This document shows positions 1 to 6,963 of a stretch of DNA of 9,634 bases, piece by piece (within the stretch, counting starts at the first letter, position 1; each line of letters begins with the position of its first letter). The stretch covers positions 1 to 9,634 of the forward strand of contig JAQGOE010000241.1 in the NCBI GenBank assembly GCA_028293725.1, given 5' to 3'. The stretch comes from Gammaproteobacteria bacterium (GTDB lineage: Bacteria; Pseudomonadota; Gammaproteobacteria; Steroidobacterales; Steroidobacteraceae). The notes under the pieces are model-generated. The model saw only the letters and a program-made list of their open reading frames with translations, was not told the origin of the DNA and did not search any database. Both the position numbers and the translations under genes were made by a program.

Positions 1-165
1 GAGTTGATAGCACTCACAGGACGCCTCCTCAAGGCCATCACGATCCAGTACGGTGATCACACCCCGATGATACCGAATCAGTTCGCGCTCCTGAAGCACC
101 TGGGCGGTTTCGCTGACGCTGGCCCGCTCGTACCGACATGAGATCTCTTTGATCTGATCCGGCCC
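1..165 (-). pseudogene. C-terminal HTH remnant of a Crp/Fnr-family transcriptional regulator (truncated, runs off window start)
   Basis: Reading the minus strand from about position 165 to 1 gives an open frame that includes [19 protein letters not shown], then [20 protein letters not shown] and YQL. This is the typical end of a Crp/Fnr-family regulator: the recognition helix (R-x-S-V-[ST]-E), the wing (L-I-x-Y-x-R-G-x-I-T-V-L-D) and a terminal ACECY-like tail. A full family member has about 220 residues with an N-terminal cyclic-nucleotide-binding-like sensor. Here the frame upstream soon loses similarity, has no ATG, GTG or TTG, and meets a stop at 246-244 inside the ATPase gene on the other strand. 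The sensor domain and start are therefore missing. The stop codon should lie just beyond position 1. I read this as a decayed or recombination-truncated gene. Family assignment is by recalled motif, not by a search. Confidence 0.72.
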
Positions 166-166
166 C

Positions 167-197
167 TTGACTCTGGACCCGGGTCCCGGGTTTAAGC
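167..197 (+). promoter_or_regulatory. MerR-family-type promoter/operator of the copper ATPase
   Basis: TTGACT at 167-172 matches the -35 consensus in five of six positions. A -10-like TTTAAG (191-196) or TTAAGC (192-197) follows after an 18- or 19-bp spacer. The spacer holds a perfect 12-bp palindrome, GGACCCGGGTCC (175-186), at the core of a 22-bp dyad (170-191) whose half-sites match in 9 of 11 positions. An over-long spacer filled by a dyad is the hallmark of promoters controlled by MerR-family metalloregulators (MerR, ZntR, CueR, CadR, PbrR), which twist the DNA to align the two elements. The left half ACTCTGGA is closer to my memory of ZntR/MerR-type sites than to the CueR motif ACCTTCC. 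The position fits a transcript starting near 203, just ahead of the ribosome-binding site. No MerR-type gene lies in the window. Confidence 0.62.
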
Positions 198-211
198 TGG
201 CGGCCGAATCT

Positions 212-217
212 GGAGGA
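212..217 (+). promoter_or_regulatory. Ribosome-binding site that fixes the ATPase start
   Basis: GGAGGA lies six bases before the ATG at 224. It decides the start: the in-frame TTG at 167 is the -35 element of the presumed promoter and has no comparable Shine-Dalgarno sequence. Confidence 0.8.
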
Positions 218-223
218 CTACCG

Positions 224-2344
224 ATGGAAGCTGCCGGCGCGCTCTATACCTGTCCCATGCACCCCGAAGTCCGGCGGATCGGCCCCGGACACTGTCCCAA
301 GTGCGGTATGGCGCTGGAACCCTTGATGCCGACCGAGACGACGGATGACACCGAAATCCGCAGCGTCCGGCGGCGGTTCTGGATCGCGCTGACACTAGCC
401 CTTCCGGTCATGTTGATCGGGATGGTGCCACACCTGTTTGGAAGCATGCTCGGGCCTGCGACGGCGTGGACTCTCCGGGTACTCGAGCTGACGTTAAGCG
501 CCCCTGTGGTGCTCTGGGTCGCCCTACCGTACTACCGCCGCGGCTGGCTCGGGGTGGCTCACCGGGCGCCCAACATGTACACGCTGATTGGGTTCGGAGT
601 GATCGTGGCTTTTACGTACAGCGTGATCGCTACATTTTTCCCAGGTCAGTTTCCGGCGGCCATGCGAGATACGCACGGCATGGTCGGTGTGTATTTCGAG
701 GTCGCCGCGGCCATCGTAGCGCTCGTGCTCCTGGGAGAGTGGCTCGAGCTGGTGGCGCGCGGCCACACGAGCGCTGCGATCCGGCAACTCCTGAGTCTTG
801 CGCCCAAAACGGCGCGCCGCATCTCCAATGGTGAAGAGGAGGATGTGCCTCTGGAATCGCTTGTGGCCGGGAACCGACTTCGAGTGCGGCCAGGAGAGAA
901 GATCCCGGTGGATGGGCGTGTGGTCAGCGGGCAATCCACTGTCGATGAATCAATGTTGACCGGCGAGCCCTTACCTGTGGAGAAGCGCGTGGGAGATCGA
1001 GTCGTGGGAGCCACGCTCAACCAGACCGGAGCACTCATCATCGAAGCAGAGCACGTGGGGGCTGACAGTCTGCTTTCGCAGATCGTGGCGCTCGTGAGTC
1101 AAGCGCAGCGCTCCCGCGCACCTCTGCAGAAGCTGGCCGACAGGGTCGCGGCCTGGTTCGTGCCTGCGGTCATCGGGATAGCGATCGTCACCTTCATCGG
1201 GTGGTGGATATTCGGCCCTGAGCCGCGATTGGCCTACGCGCTGGTGAATGCAGTAGCCGTACTCATCATCGCGTGTCCGTGTGCGCTGGGGCTTGCCACG
1301 CCGATTTCCATCATGGTCGCGAGCGGTCGCGGTGCCCAGTTGGGCGTGCTATTTCGCAATGCCGAAGCCATCGAAACACTGCGCGCCATCGACACGCTCG
1401 TGCTCGACAAGACTGGAACGCTCACGCTGGGGCACCCAACCTTGACTCAGGTGATTGCATTCGAGGGGTTCTCGGACGATGTCGTCCTCGCCAGCGCGGC
1501 GGGGCTTGAACGTGCCAGTGAGCACCCTTTAGCCCGTGCGATTGTGGACGGCGCGCTCGCACGCGACATCAAACTTGTTGAAGTCACAACTTTTGACTCT
1601 GTTACAGGTCAGGGCGTTATCGGCACTGCGGGTGCGCGGCGGTTGGCGTTGGGCAATGTCGTGTTGATGCGTGCGCAGGGCGTGGTCATCGACGCTGCAA
1701 GCGATCAGAGTGAGGCACTGCGTAAGACTGGACAAACGGTTATGTTCCTGGCCATCGATGGGCGCCTGGCGGGCCTTCTCGCCGTCGGCGATCCGCTCAA
1801 AGACAGCACACTTTCTGCCCTTCAGGCACTGAAGGCAGGGGGCCTGCGGCTCGTGATGCTGACCGGTGACAGCCACACAACGGCGCATGCTGTGGCGGCC
1901 GAGCTGCCCATCGACGAGGTTATTGCGGAAGTGCGCCCTACGGACAAAGCCGCCGCTATTGCCACGCTGCAGAAAGGAGGCCATCGTGTCGCGATGGTCG
2001 GCGACGGTATCAACGATGCGCCCGCGCTAGCACAGGCCGATGTCGGCATCGCGATGGGCACCGGCACCGATATTGCCATGGAGAGTGCGCAGGTCACTCT
2101 CGTCGGAGGGGATTTGCGGGGACTCGTGCGCGCGCGCCGGTTGAGCGAGGCCACCGTGCGAAACATCCGCCAGAATCTCTACTTCGCCTTTGGTTACAAC
2201 GCGTTGGGAATTCCGCTGGCGGCAGGTGTGCTTTATCCGCTGACAGGTTGGTTGTTGAGCCCGCTCATCGCCGCGCTCGCCATGAGCTTCTCCTCGGTGT
2301 CGGTCATCGGCAATGCGTTGCGTTTGCGATCCGCGGTCGACTGA
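224..2344 (+). CDS. copA: Copper-exporting P1B-type ATPase (CopA-like) with N-terminal CPMHPE metal-binding domain
   Basis: This 706-residue inner-membrane pump uses ATP to move Cu(I), and perhaps Ag(I), out of the cytoplasm. The N-terminus (residues 8-33) is a short heavy-metal-binding domain with YTCPMHPEV and [13 protein letters not shown]. There is no GMxCxxC HMA domain. Catalytic motifs follow in order: TGEP actuator loop (246-249), CPC in the ion-binding helix (351-353), DKTGT with phosphorylated Asp395, SEHP of the nucleotide domain (432-435), TGDS (547-550) and GDGINDAP (593-600). Helix 7 has Tyr-Asn (658-659) and helix 8 has MSFSS (687-691). CPC plus YN plus MxxSS is the P1B-1 monovalent-copper signature, against Zn/Cd/Pb selectivity. 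The start is ATG 224, chosen for GGAGGA at 212-217. It looks intact and appears to have its own MerR-type promoter. SilP-like silver pumps are the closest alternative. The gene ends six bases before the convergent fecR stop. Confidence 0.93.
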   Translation: MEAAGALYTCPMHPEVRRIGPGHCPKCGMALEPLMPTETTDDTEIRSVRRRFWIALTLALPVMLIGMVPHLFGSMLGPATAWTLRVLELTLSAPVVLWVALPYYRRGWLGVAHRAPNMYTLIGFGVIVAFTYSVIATFFPGQFPAAMRDTHGMVGVYFEVAAAIVALVLLGEWLELVARGHTSAAIRQLLSLAPKTARRISNGEEEDVPLESLVAGNRLRVRPGEKIPVDGRVVSGQSTVDESMLTGEPLPVEKRVGDRVVGATLNQTGALIIEAEHVGADSLLSQIVALVSQAQRSRAPLQKLADRVAAWFVPAVIGIAIVTFIGWWIFGPEPRLAYALVNAVAVLIIACPCALGLATPISIMVASGRGAQLGVLFRNAEAIETLRAIDTLVLDKTGTLTLGHPTLTQVIAFEGFSDDVVLASAAGLERASEHPLARAIVDGALARDIKLVEVTTFDSVTGQGVIGTAGARRLALGNVVLMRAQGVVIDAASDQSEALRKTGQTVMFLAIDGRLAGLLAVGDPLKDSTLSALQALKAGGLRLVMLTGDSHTTAHAVAAELPIDEVIAEVRPTDKAAAIATLQKGGHRVAMVGDGINDAPALAQADVGIAMGTGTDIAMESAQVTLVGGDLRGLVRARRLSEATVRNIRQNLYFAFGYNALGIPLAAGVLYPLTGWLLSPLIAALAMSFSSVSVIGNALRLRSAVD

Positions 2345-2355
2345 CCGGGTCAGTC
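2339..2355. terminator. Small perfect hairpin shared by two convergent stop codons
   Basis: GACTGAC (2339-2345) and GTCAGTC (2349-2355) form a perfect 7-bp stem with a 3-base loop. The arms carry the TGA of the ATPase (2342-2344) and the TGA of fecR (2352-2350). A hairpin between convergent genes could act as a bidirectional terminator, but no T-run follows on either strand, so termination is unproven and the stem is short. Confidence 0.3.
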
Positions 2356-3222
2356 CCGTTCCAAGACAATCTCGCGCTCGGAGCGAGACGTCTCGCGGAG
2401 GCCGAAGTACCGCTGTAAAGTGATGGCTTCCGTCTCGACATCACCGATGCGAAACGTTCCACTGACTCGCCGCGATTGCAGTGACGGGCCCAGGACGACG
2501 ATGCGGGTCATCGAGTAGCGATTCATCGCCGCCAGCGCTTCGGGAAGCGGCGCGTCGTCAATGACAATCGTACCCCGCTGCCAGGCTGTGACGTTTTCGA
2601 TCTGCACCACCTTCTTGTCCAGAAGTTGTCCATCGCCGGTGATTCCCAGCTGTTGGCCCGGCGTCAGGGCTTCGACTCTCGATTCCACTTGCGGCGTGCC
2701 TGTAATGGTGCGCACGTTGACGCGACCCTCGATGAGAGTGACGGTGGTGCGCGTCGGAAGCGTGGCCACGTCGAACATCGTTCCGATCGCGATCACTTCC
2801 GCAGACTTCGTGCGCACGCGAAATGGTCTGTGAGCGTCTTTCGCCACCTCGAAGTGCGCCTGGCCGTCTAGCAACTCGACATCGCGGCCGCTGTTTGTAA
2901 AAGCAACACGCAATCGAGAGCTTCTGTCCAGAACTATCCGGGAGCCGTCGTCGAGCGCAACCGCGCGCGTCGCTGCGGTGCCTGTCTCTATCAGGTTCCT
3001 TACCGGCTGATTGACTACCCTCGGCAGCGCCACAATGGCGATGCACACCGCTACGCAGGCAGCGACGATCGCGCCGCCAAGCCCAAACACAACACCGCGC
3101 AACGAGGCTGTCCGGGCCCGCGCGCGCTCCCAACGATGGGCATAGTTACGGCTCTCAGCCACGATAGGGCTATTGCGCAATGCCTCCAGCGTAACCGACA
3201 GCTCGTCACTCCTCGGCTTCAT
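2350..3222 (-). CDS. FecR-family transmembrane anti-sigma/sigma regulator
   Basis: A 290-residue single-pass inner-membrane protein that should pass a periplasmic signal from the neighbouring TonB-dependent receptor to the ECF sigma factor encoded just upstream. Residues 1-42 are a short basic cytoplasmic part. Residues 43-67 form one hydrophobic membrane helix. Residues 85-175 are the FecR domain: ALDDGSRIVLDRSSRLRVAF, LLDGQAHFEVAKD, PFRVRTKSAEVIAIGTMFDV and VTLIEGRVNV. Residues 213-290 (AWQRGTIVIDDAPLPEAL, then RRVSGTFRIGDVETEAI) resemble an STN-like fold. The start is ATG 3222, because GGAGGT lies eight bases upstream and the ATG overlaps the sigma stop as ATGA, implying translational coupling. 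A longer in-frame reading from 3282 would run inside the sigma gene and is unlikely. The N-terminus is shorter than in many FecR proteins and lacks an obvious DUF4880 tryptophan-rich segment. Confidence 0.9.
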   Translation of the reverse strand: MKPRSDELSVTLEALRNSPIVAESRNYAHRWERARARTASLRGVVFGLGGAIVAACVAVCIAIVALPRVVNQPVRNLIETGTAATRAVALDDGSRIVLDRSSRLRVAFTNSGRDVELLDGQAHFEVAKDAHRPFRVRTKSAEVIAIGTMFDVATLPTRTTVTLIEGRVNVRTITGTPQVESRVEALTPGQQLGITGDGQLLDKKVVQIENVTAWQRGTIVIDDAPLPEALAAMNRYSMTRIVVLGPSLQSRRVSGTFRIGDVETEAITLQRYFGLRETSRSEREIVLERD

Positions 3223-3827
3223 GGCGTGCAACCTCCGTTGTCGGCCGCCTCGAAATTCAACTCTTTCAAACGCTTCTCGCAATGGCTAAGCGCCTGCTTG
3301 ACGTACTTCTCCACCATGGAGACGGAAATCCGCAGACGATCCGCGATGTCCCGCTGCGACAGGCCATCGAAGTGGAACAATACGAAGACCGCGCGGCACT
3401 TCGGGCTCAGCTCGCGCAGCGCCGCTTCCAGCACACGCAGCCGCTGTTCGCCGTCGAGCACGCGCTCGGCATGAGGTGCGGGGCAAATCAGTTGCGTCTC
3501 TTCCGCCGGCACGGTATACGCCGCATGCCGCACGTGAGCGGATCGTGCCCGGTCACGCAACAGGTTGAGCGCCGTTGTAAACAGGAAGGACGCGGGCTTT
3601 CTGATCTCCCGGATATCCGCCGCCGCGAGCCGCGCGAAGGCGTCTTGAGCGAGATCGGCCGCATCCTCGGTGGAGCGACTGCGGCGCCGGAGGAATCGCA
3701 CCAGGCGGTCATAGTACCGGGTGGCAATCCAATCCAGCTCGACTCCACGGCGATGCGCGCAGCCCTCCGCCGGATCGCACCCGCAGGCGACCGCCGCGAC
3801 GGTCGCCAAGTGATCAGCACTCGACAC
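3219..3827 (-). CDS. FecI-like ECF-subfamily RNA polymerase sigma factor
   Basis: A 202-residue extracytoplasmic-function sigma factor that should direct RNA polymerase to the receptor operon when released or activated by the FecR-like partner. Region sigma-2 spans about residues 36-98, with YYDRLVRFLRRRS, DAADLAQDAFARL (55-67) and PASFLFTTALNLLRDRAR. Region sigma-4 spans about 130-190, with ALRELSPKCRAVFVLFHFDG, LSQRDIADRLRISVSMVEKY and VKQAL, a clear helix-turn-helix. The start is GTG 3827: the codon before it is a TAA stop, so no longer form is possible, and AAGGG lies eight bases upstream. An N-terminal extension of about 35 residues precedes sigma-2 and carries Cys15, Cys17, Cys23 and His25. 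The stop overlaps the FecR-like start by ATGA. It is divergent from the receptor gene. Confidence 0.92.
   Translation of the reverse strand: MSSADHLATVAAVACGCDPAEGCAHRRGVELDWIATRYYDRLVRFLRRRSRSTEDAADLAQDAFARLAAADIREIRKPASFLFTTALNLLRDRARSAHVRHAAYTVPAEETQLICPAPHAERVLDGEQRLRVLEAALRELSPKCRAVFVLFHFDGLSQRDIADRLRISVSMVEKYVKQALSHCEKRLKELNFEAADNGGCTP
3231..3236 (-). promoter_or_regulatory. Ribosome-binding site of the fecR-like gene
   Basis: On the minus strand GGAGGT lies eight bases before ATG 3222, inside the last codons of the sigma gene. It supports the shorter start of the FecR-like protein. Confidence 0.75.
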
Positions 3828-4028
3828 TTACTTTGCCCTTCTGACTCGTCCAGGGCGCCTCGACAGTGAGCGGCACCGGCCCCCCGTTATCGATCCCTTT
3901 GATGAACCTTTGGTGACAACGGTGCGGATCGGTTTGCGAGCCTCGTCCTTAAGGGCTCGACGAATCGATTATCGCCTCCCGTCCTCGCGGACGACCCGGC
4001 ACGAACCCAAAGAGAGAGAGTGACTGCG
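3828..4028. promoter_or_regulatory. Divergent control region between the sigma gene and the receptor gene
   Basis: These 201 bases separate two outward-facing transcription units and must hold a promoter for each. I see no clear sigma-70 pair and no convincing Fur box. The best FecI-type candidate for the receptor is TCCTTA (3946-3951) as -10, with GCGGAT (3924-3929) as a poor -35 after 16 bp; it matches the E. coli GGAAAT/TCCTTT pattern only loosely. A small inverted repeat, CGTCC-TCGC-GGACG, lies at 3980-3993. A GA tract (4011-4020) lies eight bases before the receptor ATG and probably serves as its ribosome-binding site. Confidence 0.4.
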
Positions 4029-6950
4029 ATGATTCTTGAACCCTGTCGCGCGCAGTGGCGCGGTGCCCTGGCAACTTCAATCCTGTTGAGTGTCGGACCT
4101 CTCCGCAGCGAGGCTGCGCTCGCCCAACCTGTGGCGCCTGTCAGCGACACCCAGGCGCGAACCTATCATATCGCCGCTCAGGCACTGGGCGCGGCGCTCC
4201 AGGAATTCGCCGCGCAGGCTGGCGTGCAGATGCTGTTCTCGCAGTCCGACGTCGCGGGAATGAAGACAGACGGTCTGCAGGGGACATTCTCCAGGGACCA
4301 GGCATTGCAGCGGCTGTTGGCCGGAAGCGGGCTGGCCGTCGAGTACCCAACGCGCGACTCCGTCATCATTCGACGGCCGGGAAATTCGCCGGACTCGAGC
4401 TCGACAACAGTAGCCCCGGCGGCTGCGGTCGCTCAGACTTCGGTCTCCGCTTCCTCCGCCTACGCCTCCGGCGTGGCGACTTCGACAACCCACGACGGCC
4501 CTACACCCCCGGGCAATAGCTCACAGAGCACGGCCGATTTCGAGGAAGTGATCGTCACAGGCCGCGCCGGCATCGAGCAACGTACGAAGGAGGAGACCAG
4601 CTACTCGGTCACGACCATCGTCCAGGAGAGGCTCCGGCTGCAAGGTCCGACGAGCGTTACAGAGTCTCTGAAGTCGGTCCCGGGCTTCTGGGTCGAGTCC
4701 TCCGGCGGAGAGGCGAGCGGCAACGTCCGTGCGCGTGGCATTCCGGTCGACGGTTTCGGCTCGATCACGCTTCTCGAAGACGGCATAGCGGTGCAGAACG
4801 ATCCCGCGCTCGGCTATCTCAACGCCGACCAGTCCTTCCGGCTCGATGAGACCATCGATCGGATCGAAGTCGTTCGCGGCGGCCCATCCTCGATCTTCTA
4901 TTCCAACGCACCTGCCGGCGCAGTCAACTTCATACCCCGCAGCGTGGGAGACCATGCGGAAGGGGTTGTCAAATACACGGCCGGCGACTACGGCCTGAAT
5001 CGCATCGATGCGTGGTATGGCGCGCCGCTCGGCGATTGGAAACTCTCCGGAGGCGGCTTCTATCGATATGACAACGGCATTCGCGATCCTGGCTTCCACG
5101 GCGATGACGGCGGTCAGTTCCGTGTGTCGCTGGCGCGGGAGTTCGAGCGCGGCAAGGTCTCCTTCGACGTCAAACGGCTGGATGACACTGTCTACCTCGA
5201 CCTGGGAATTCCGATGCGCGTGGGCGGTGACGGCAAGATTCGCGCAGTCCCTGGATTCAACGGCAATTACGGCACTCTGGCGGGGCCGGAGACGGCATCT
5301 GCCCAGATGCTGACGGCGAACGGCAACGCGCTGGGGGGCACTTTTCCGTTCGACAACACATTGGGAACTCAGGTCAAGCGCACGCAGGAAACCGCGAACT
5401 TCGAGTTCGAGCTCGGCGACGGCTTCACCTTCACCGACCACGTGCGCCATGAAGATACCAACACCTTGCGCAATGGCGTGTACCCGAATACCGTTCAGAG
5501 CGCAGCCACCCTGTTGGCGCAATCGGTGTCGCCATCCAACAACCTGCTCGCCAAGTACTTCCCTGGCGCGACATCGCTGCAACTTCGCTACACGGACTCG
5601 CCGAACACTGCGTTCAATACCGCGAACGGACTGACTGTCGTCGGAGGCCTGCGCAGCCTCACATCTCCCATTAGCGAGCTCATGAACGATGCGCGCCTCA
5701 TGCGCAAGTTCGAGGTGGGCTCGCAAACTCACGACGCGACATTGGGCTTCTACGTCGCCAATGTCTCCTCGGACTTCAATCGCTACTCTTCCACTGCATT
5801 GCTCAATGTCCAGGACAATGCCCGGTTACTCGAACTCGTAGCGGTCGACGCCACGGGTAAAGTAGTGGGCTCGCTCACCGATCATGGCATCTACCACTAC
5901 GGCTACGAATGGGCCAACGCAACCGGACAGTCCACCACGACCGCATTCTACCTCTCGGACGAGTGGCAGATTATCCCAGCCTTGCGTATCGATGCGGGCG
6001 TGCGCTGGGAGGAAGAGCACGTCACAGCCAACGTCGGAGAGTCCCAGACGGTCAATCTCGGCACCGCGGCGACCTCGCAGATGCTGACCGGAAACGGCCA
6101 GTTCGCGCACTTCAACCAGACATTCAGCAAAGTCGGCTGGACCCTGGGCGAGAACTGGCAATTCACGGACCACTCGGGTCTCTTCGCTCGTTACACTCCG
6201 ACGTTCCGCCTGCCGAGCCTCACCACTTACACGACGGCCGGGCTGACGGCGGCCAACAGCACGGTCGCCACACCCGTCGTGCAGACGATGGAGCTCGGCG
6301 AAATCGGCTACAAGTATGCAAACCGGTGGACGGATCTGTACGCGACCGCCTTCTGGACGAAGTACAACAATGTCGGGGTCACCAACTATGTGTTCAATCT
6401 CCAGAGCAGCACCCCGCCGGTGCCCCAAAATCTGTACGCCGACACCCGCACCTACGGCCTGGAGCTCGAGGGCGGCTTCTTTCCCGTCGAATGGTTCGAC
6501 CTCACTTTCAGCTCGACACTGGAGAAGCCGCAATACGAGGGTTTGCGCTATACCGACAATGTCGGCGGCCAGCCTGTATTGCGTGACTACAATGGCAACC
6601 AGCTGATCCGCGTGCCGAAAGTCAGTGCGCGCATCGTTCCCGGCTTCAACCTGTTCGGCCAGCGACTGCGTGTGCAGGCTTCCTGGGAATGGGAGGGCGC
6701 TCGCTACGGCGATACGGCGAACTCAGTGGTACTGCCTCACTATGACGTTTTGAATGTGAGCACCCGTTTTGCCGTCACCGACCATTTCGACCTGTACGGC
6801 TATGTGGACAACGTTACCAACTCCTTCGGTCTGACCGAGGGTAATACGCGCGTCGGCGAGGTACAGAGCACTGACGTAGGGGCTAGCACGTTCATCGCCC
6901 GCCCAATTCTGGGTCGTGCCGTTCGCGTGTCCCTGATGTACCGATTCTGA
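4029..6950 (+). CDS. TonB-dependent outer-membrane receptor with N-terminal STN signalling domain (FecA-type transducer)
   Basis: A 973-residue receptor for energy-dependent uptake of a scarce ligand across the outer membrane, also able to signal its presence. Residues 1-32 are a signal peptide, probably cut after AALA. Residues 46-116 are the STN (secretin/TonB short N-terminal) domain, with YHIAAQALGAALQEFAAQAG and GLQGTFSRDQALQRLLAGSG, expected to contact the FecR-like protein. An Ala/Ser/Thr-rich periplasmic linker covers 117-170. A TonB-box-like EEVIVTG (172-178) precedes the plug (about 190-304), which has GNVRARGIPVDGF, LLEDGIAVQNDPA and RIEVVRGGPSSIFYSNAPAG. The rest is a 22-strand-type barrel ending in AVRVSLMYRF with the terminal Phe needed for insertion. 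ATG 4029 is preferred to GTG 4020 because the GA tract gives it a ribosome-binding site. The ligand is not readable; a ferric siderophore or Fe-citrate-like complex is likely from the FecI/FecR context, but another substrate is possible. Confidence 0.95.
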   Translation: MILEPCRAQWRGALATSILLSVGPLRSEAALAQPVAPVSDTQARTYHIAAQALGAALQEFAAQAGVQMLFSQSDVAGMKTDGLQGTFSRDQALQRLLAGSGLAVEYPTRDSVIIRRPGNSPDSSSTTVAPAAAVAQTSVSASSAYASGVATSTTHDGPTPPGNSSQSTADFEEVIVTGRAGIEQRTKEETSYSVTTIVQERLRLQGPTSVTESLKSVPGFWVESSGGEASGNVRARGIPVDGFGSITLLEDGIAVQNDPALGYLNADQSFRLDETIDRIEVVRGGPSSIFYSNAPAGAVNFIPRSVGDHAEGVVKYTAGDYGLNRIDAWYGAPLGDWKLSGGGFYRYDNGIRDPGFHGDDGGQFRVSLAREFERGKVSFDVKRLDDTVYLDLGIPMRVGGDGKIRAVPGFNGNYGTLAGPETASAQMLTANGNALGGTFPFDNTLGTQVKRTQETANFEFELGDGFTFTDHVRHEDTNTLRNGVYPNTVQSAATLLAQSVSPSNNLLAKYFPGATSLQLRYTDSPNTAFNTANGLTVVGGLRSLTSPISELMNDARLMRKFEVGSQTHDATLGFYVANVSSDFNRYSSTALLNVQDNARLLELVAVDATGKVVGSLTDHGIYHYGYEWANATGQSTTTAFYLSDEWQIIPALRIDAGVRWEEEHVTANVGESQTVNLGTAATSQMLTGNGQFAHFNQTFSKVGWTLGENWQFTDHSGLFARYTPTFRLPSLTTYTTAGLTAANSTVATPVVQTMELGEIGYKYANRWTDLYATAFWTKYNNVGVTNYVFNLQSSTPPVPQNLYADTRTYGLELEGGFFPVEWFDLTFSSTLEKPQYEGLRYTDNVGGQPVLRDYNGNQLIRVPKVSARIVPGFNLFGQRLRVQASWEWEGARYGDTANSVVLPHYDVLNVSTRFAVTDHFDLYGYVDNVTNSFGLTEGNTRVGEVQSTDVGASTFIARPILGRAVRVSLMYRF

Positions 6951-6963
6951 GTAGAGCGTCCGA

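Noticed and set aside
167..223. TTG at 167 as the ATPase start, adding 19 residues
   Set aside because: The TTG is part of the likely -35 element TTGACT, has no good ribosome-binding site, and the added residues are not like the family. ATG 224 has GGAGGA six bases upstream.
2383..2396. Perfect 14-bp palindrome GCGAGACGTCTCGC
   Set aside because: It lies inside the fecR-like coding sequence, where the codons read as the expected C-terminus. With no second copy seen and no nearby promoter, chance in GC-rich DNA is enough.
3223..3282. Longer FecR start at 3282
   Set aside because: It would lie inside the sigma coding region. ATG 3222 has GGAGGT at eight bases and the usual ATGA coupling to the sigma stop.
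3946..3951. TCCTTA as a definite FecI-type -10 element
   Set aside because: The matching -35 agrees in only about three of six positions, so it is mentioned as a weak candidate, not called as a promoter.
4020..4028. GTG 4020 as receptor start
   Set aside because: The GA tract that can act as ribosome-binding site ends at 4020, too close to GTG 4020 but well spaced for ATG 4029. The two differ by only three residues.
4521..5732. Long open frame of about 400 codons antisense to the receptor gene
   Set aside because: GC-rich coding sequence often leaves the opposite strand open. The translation shows no domain, and the plus-strand frame is a clear receptor plug and barrel.
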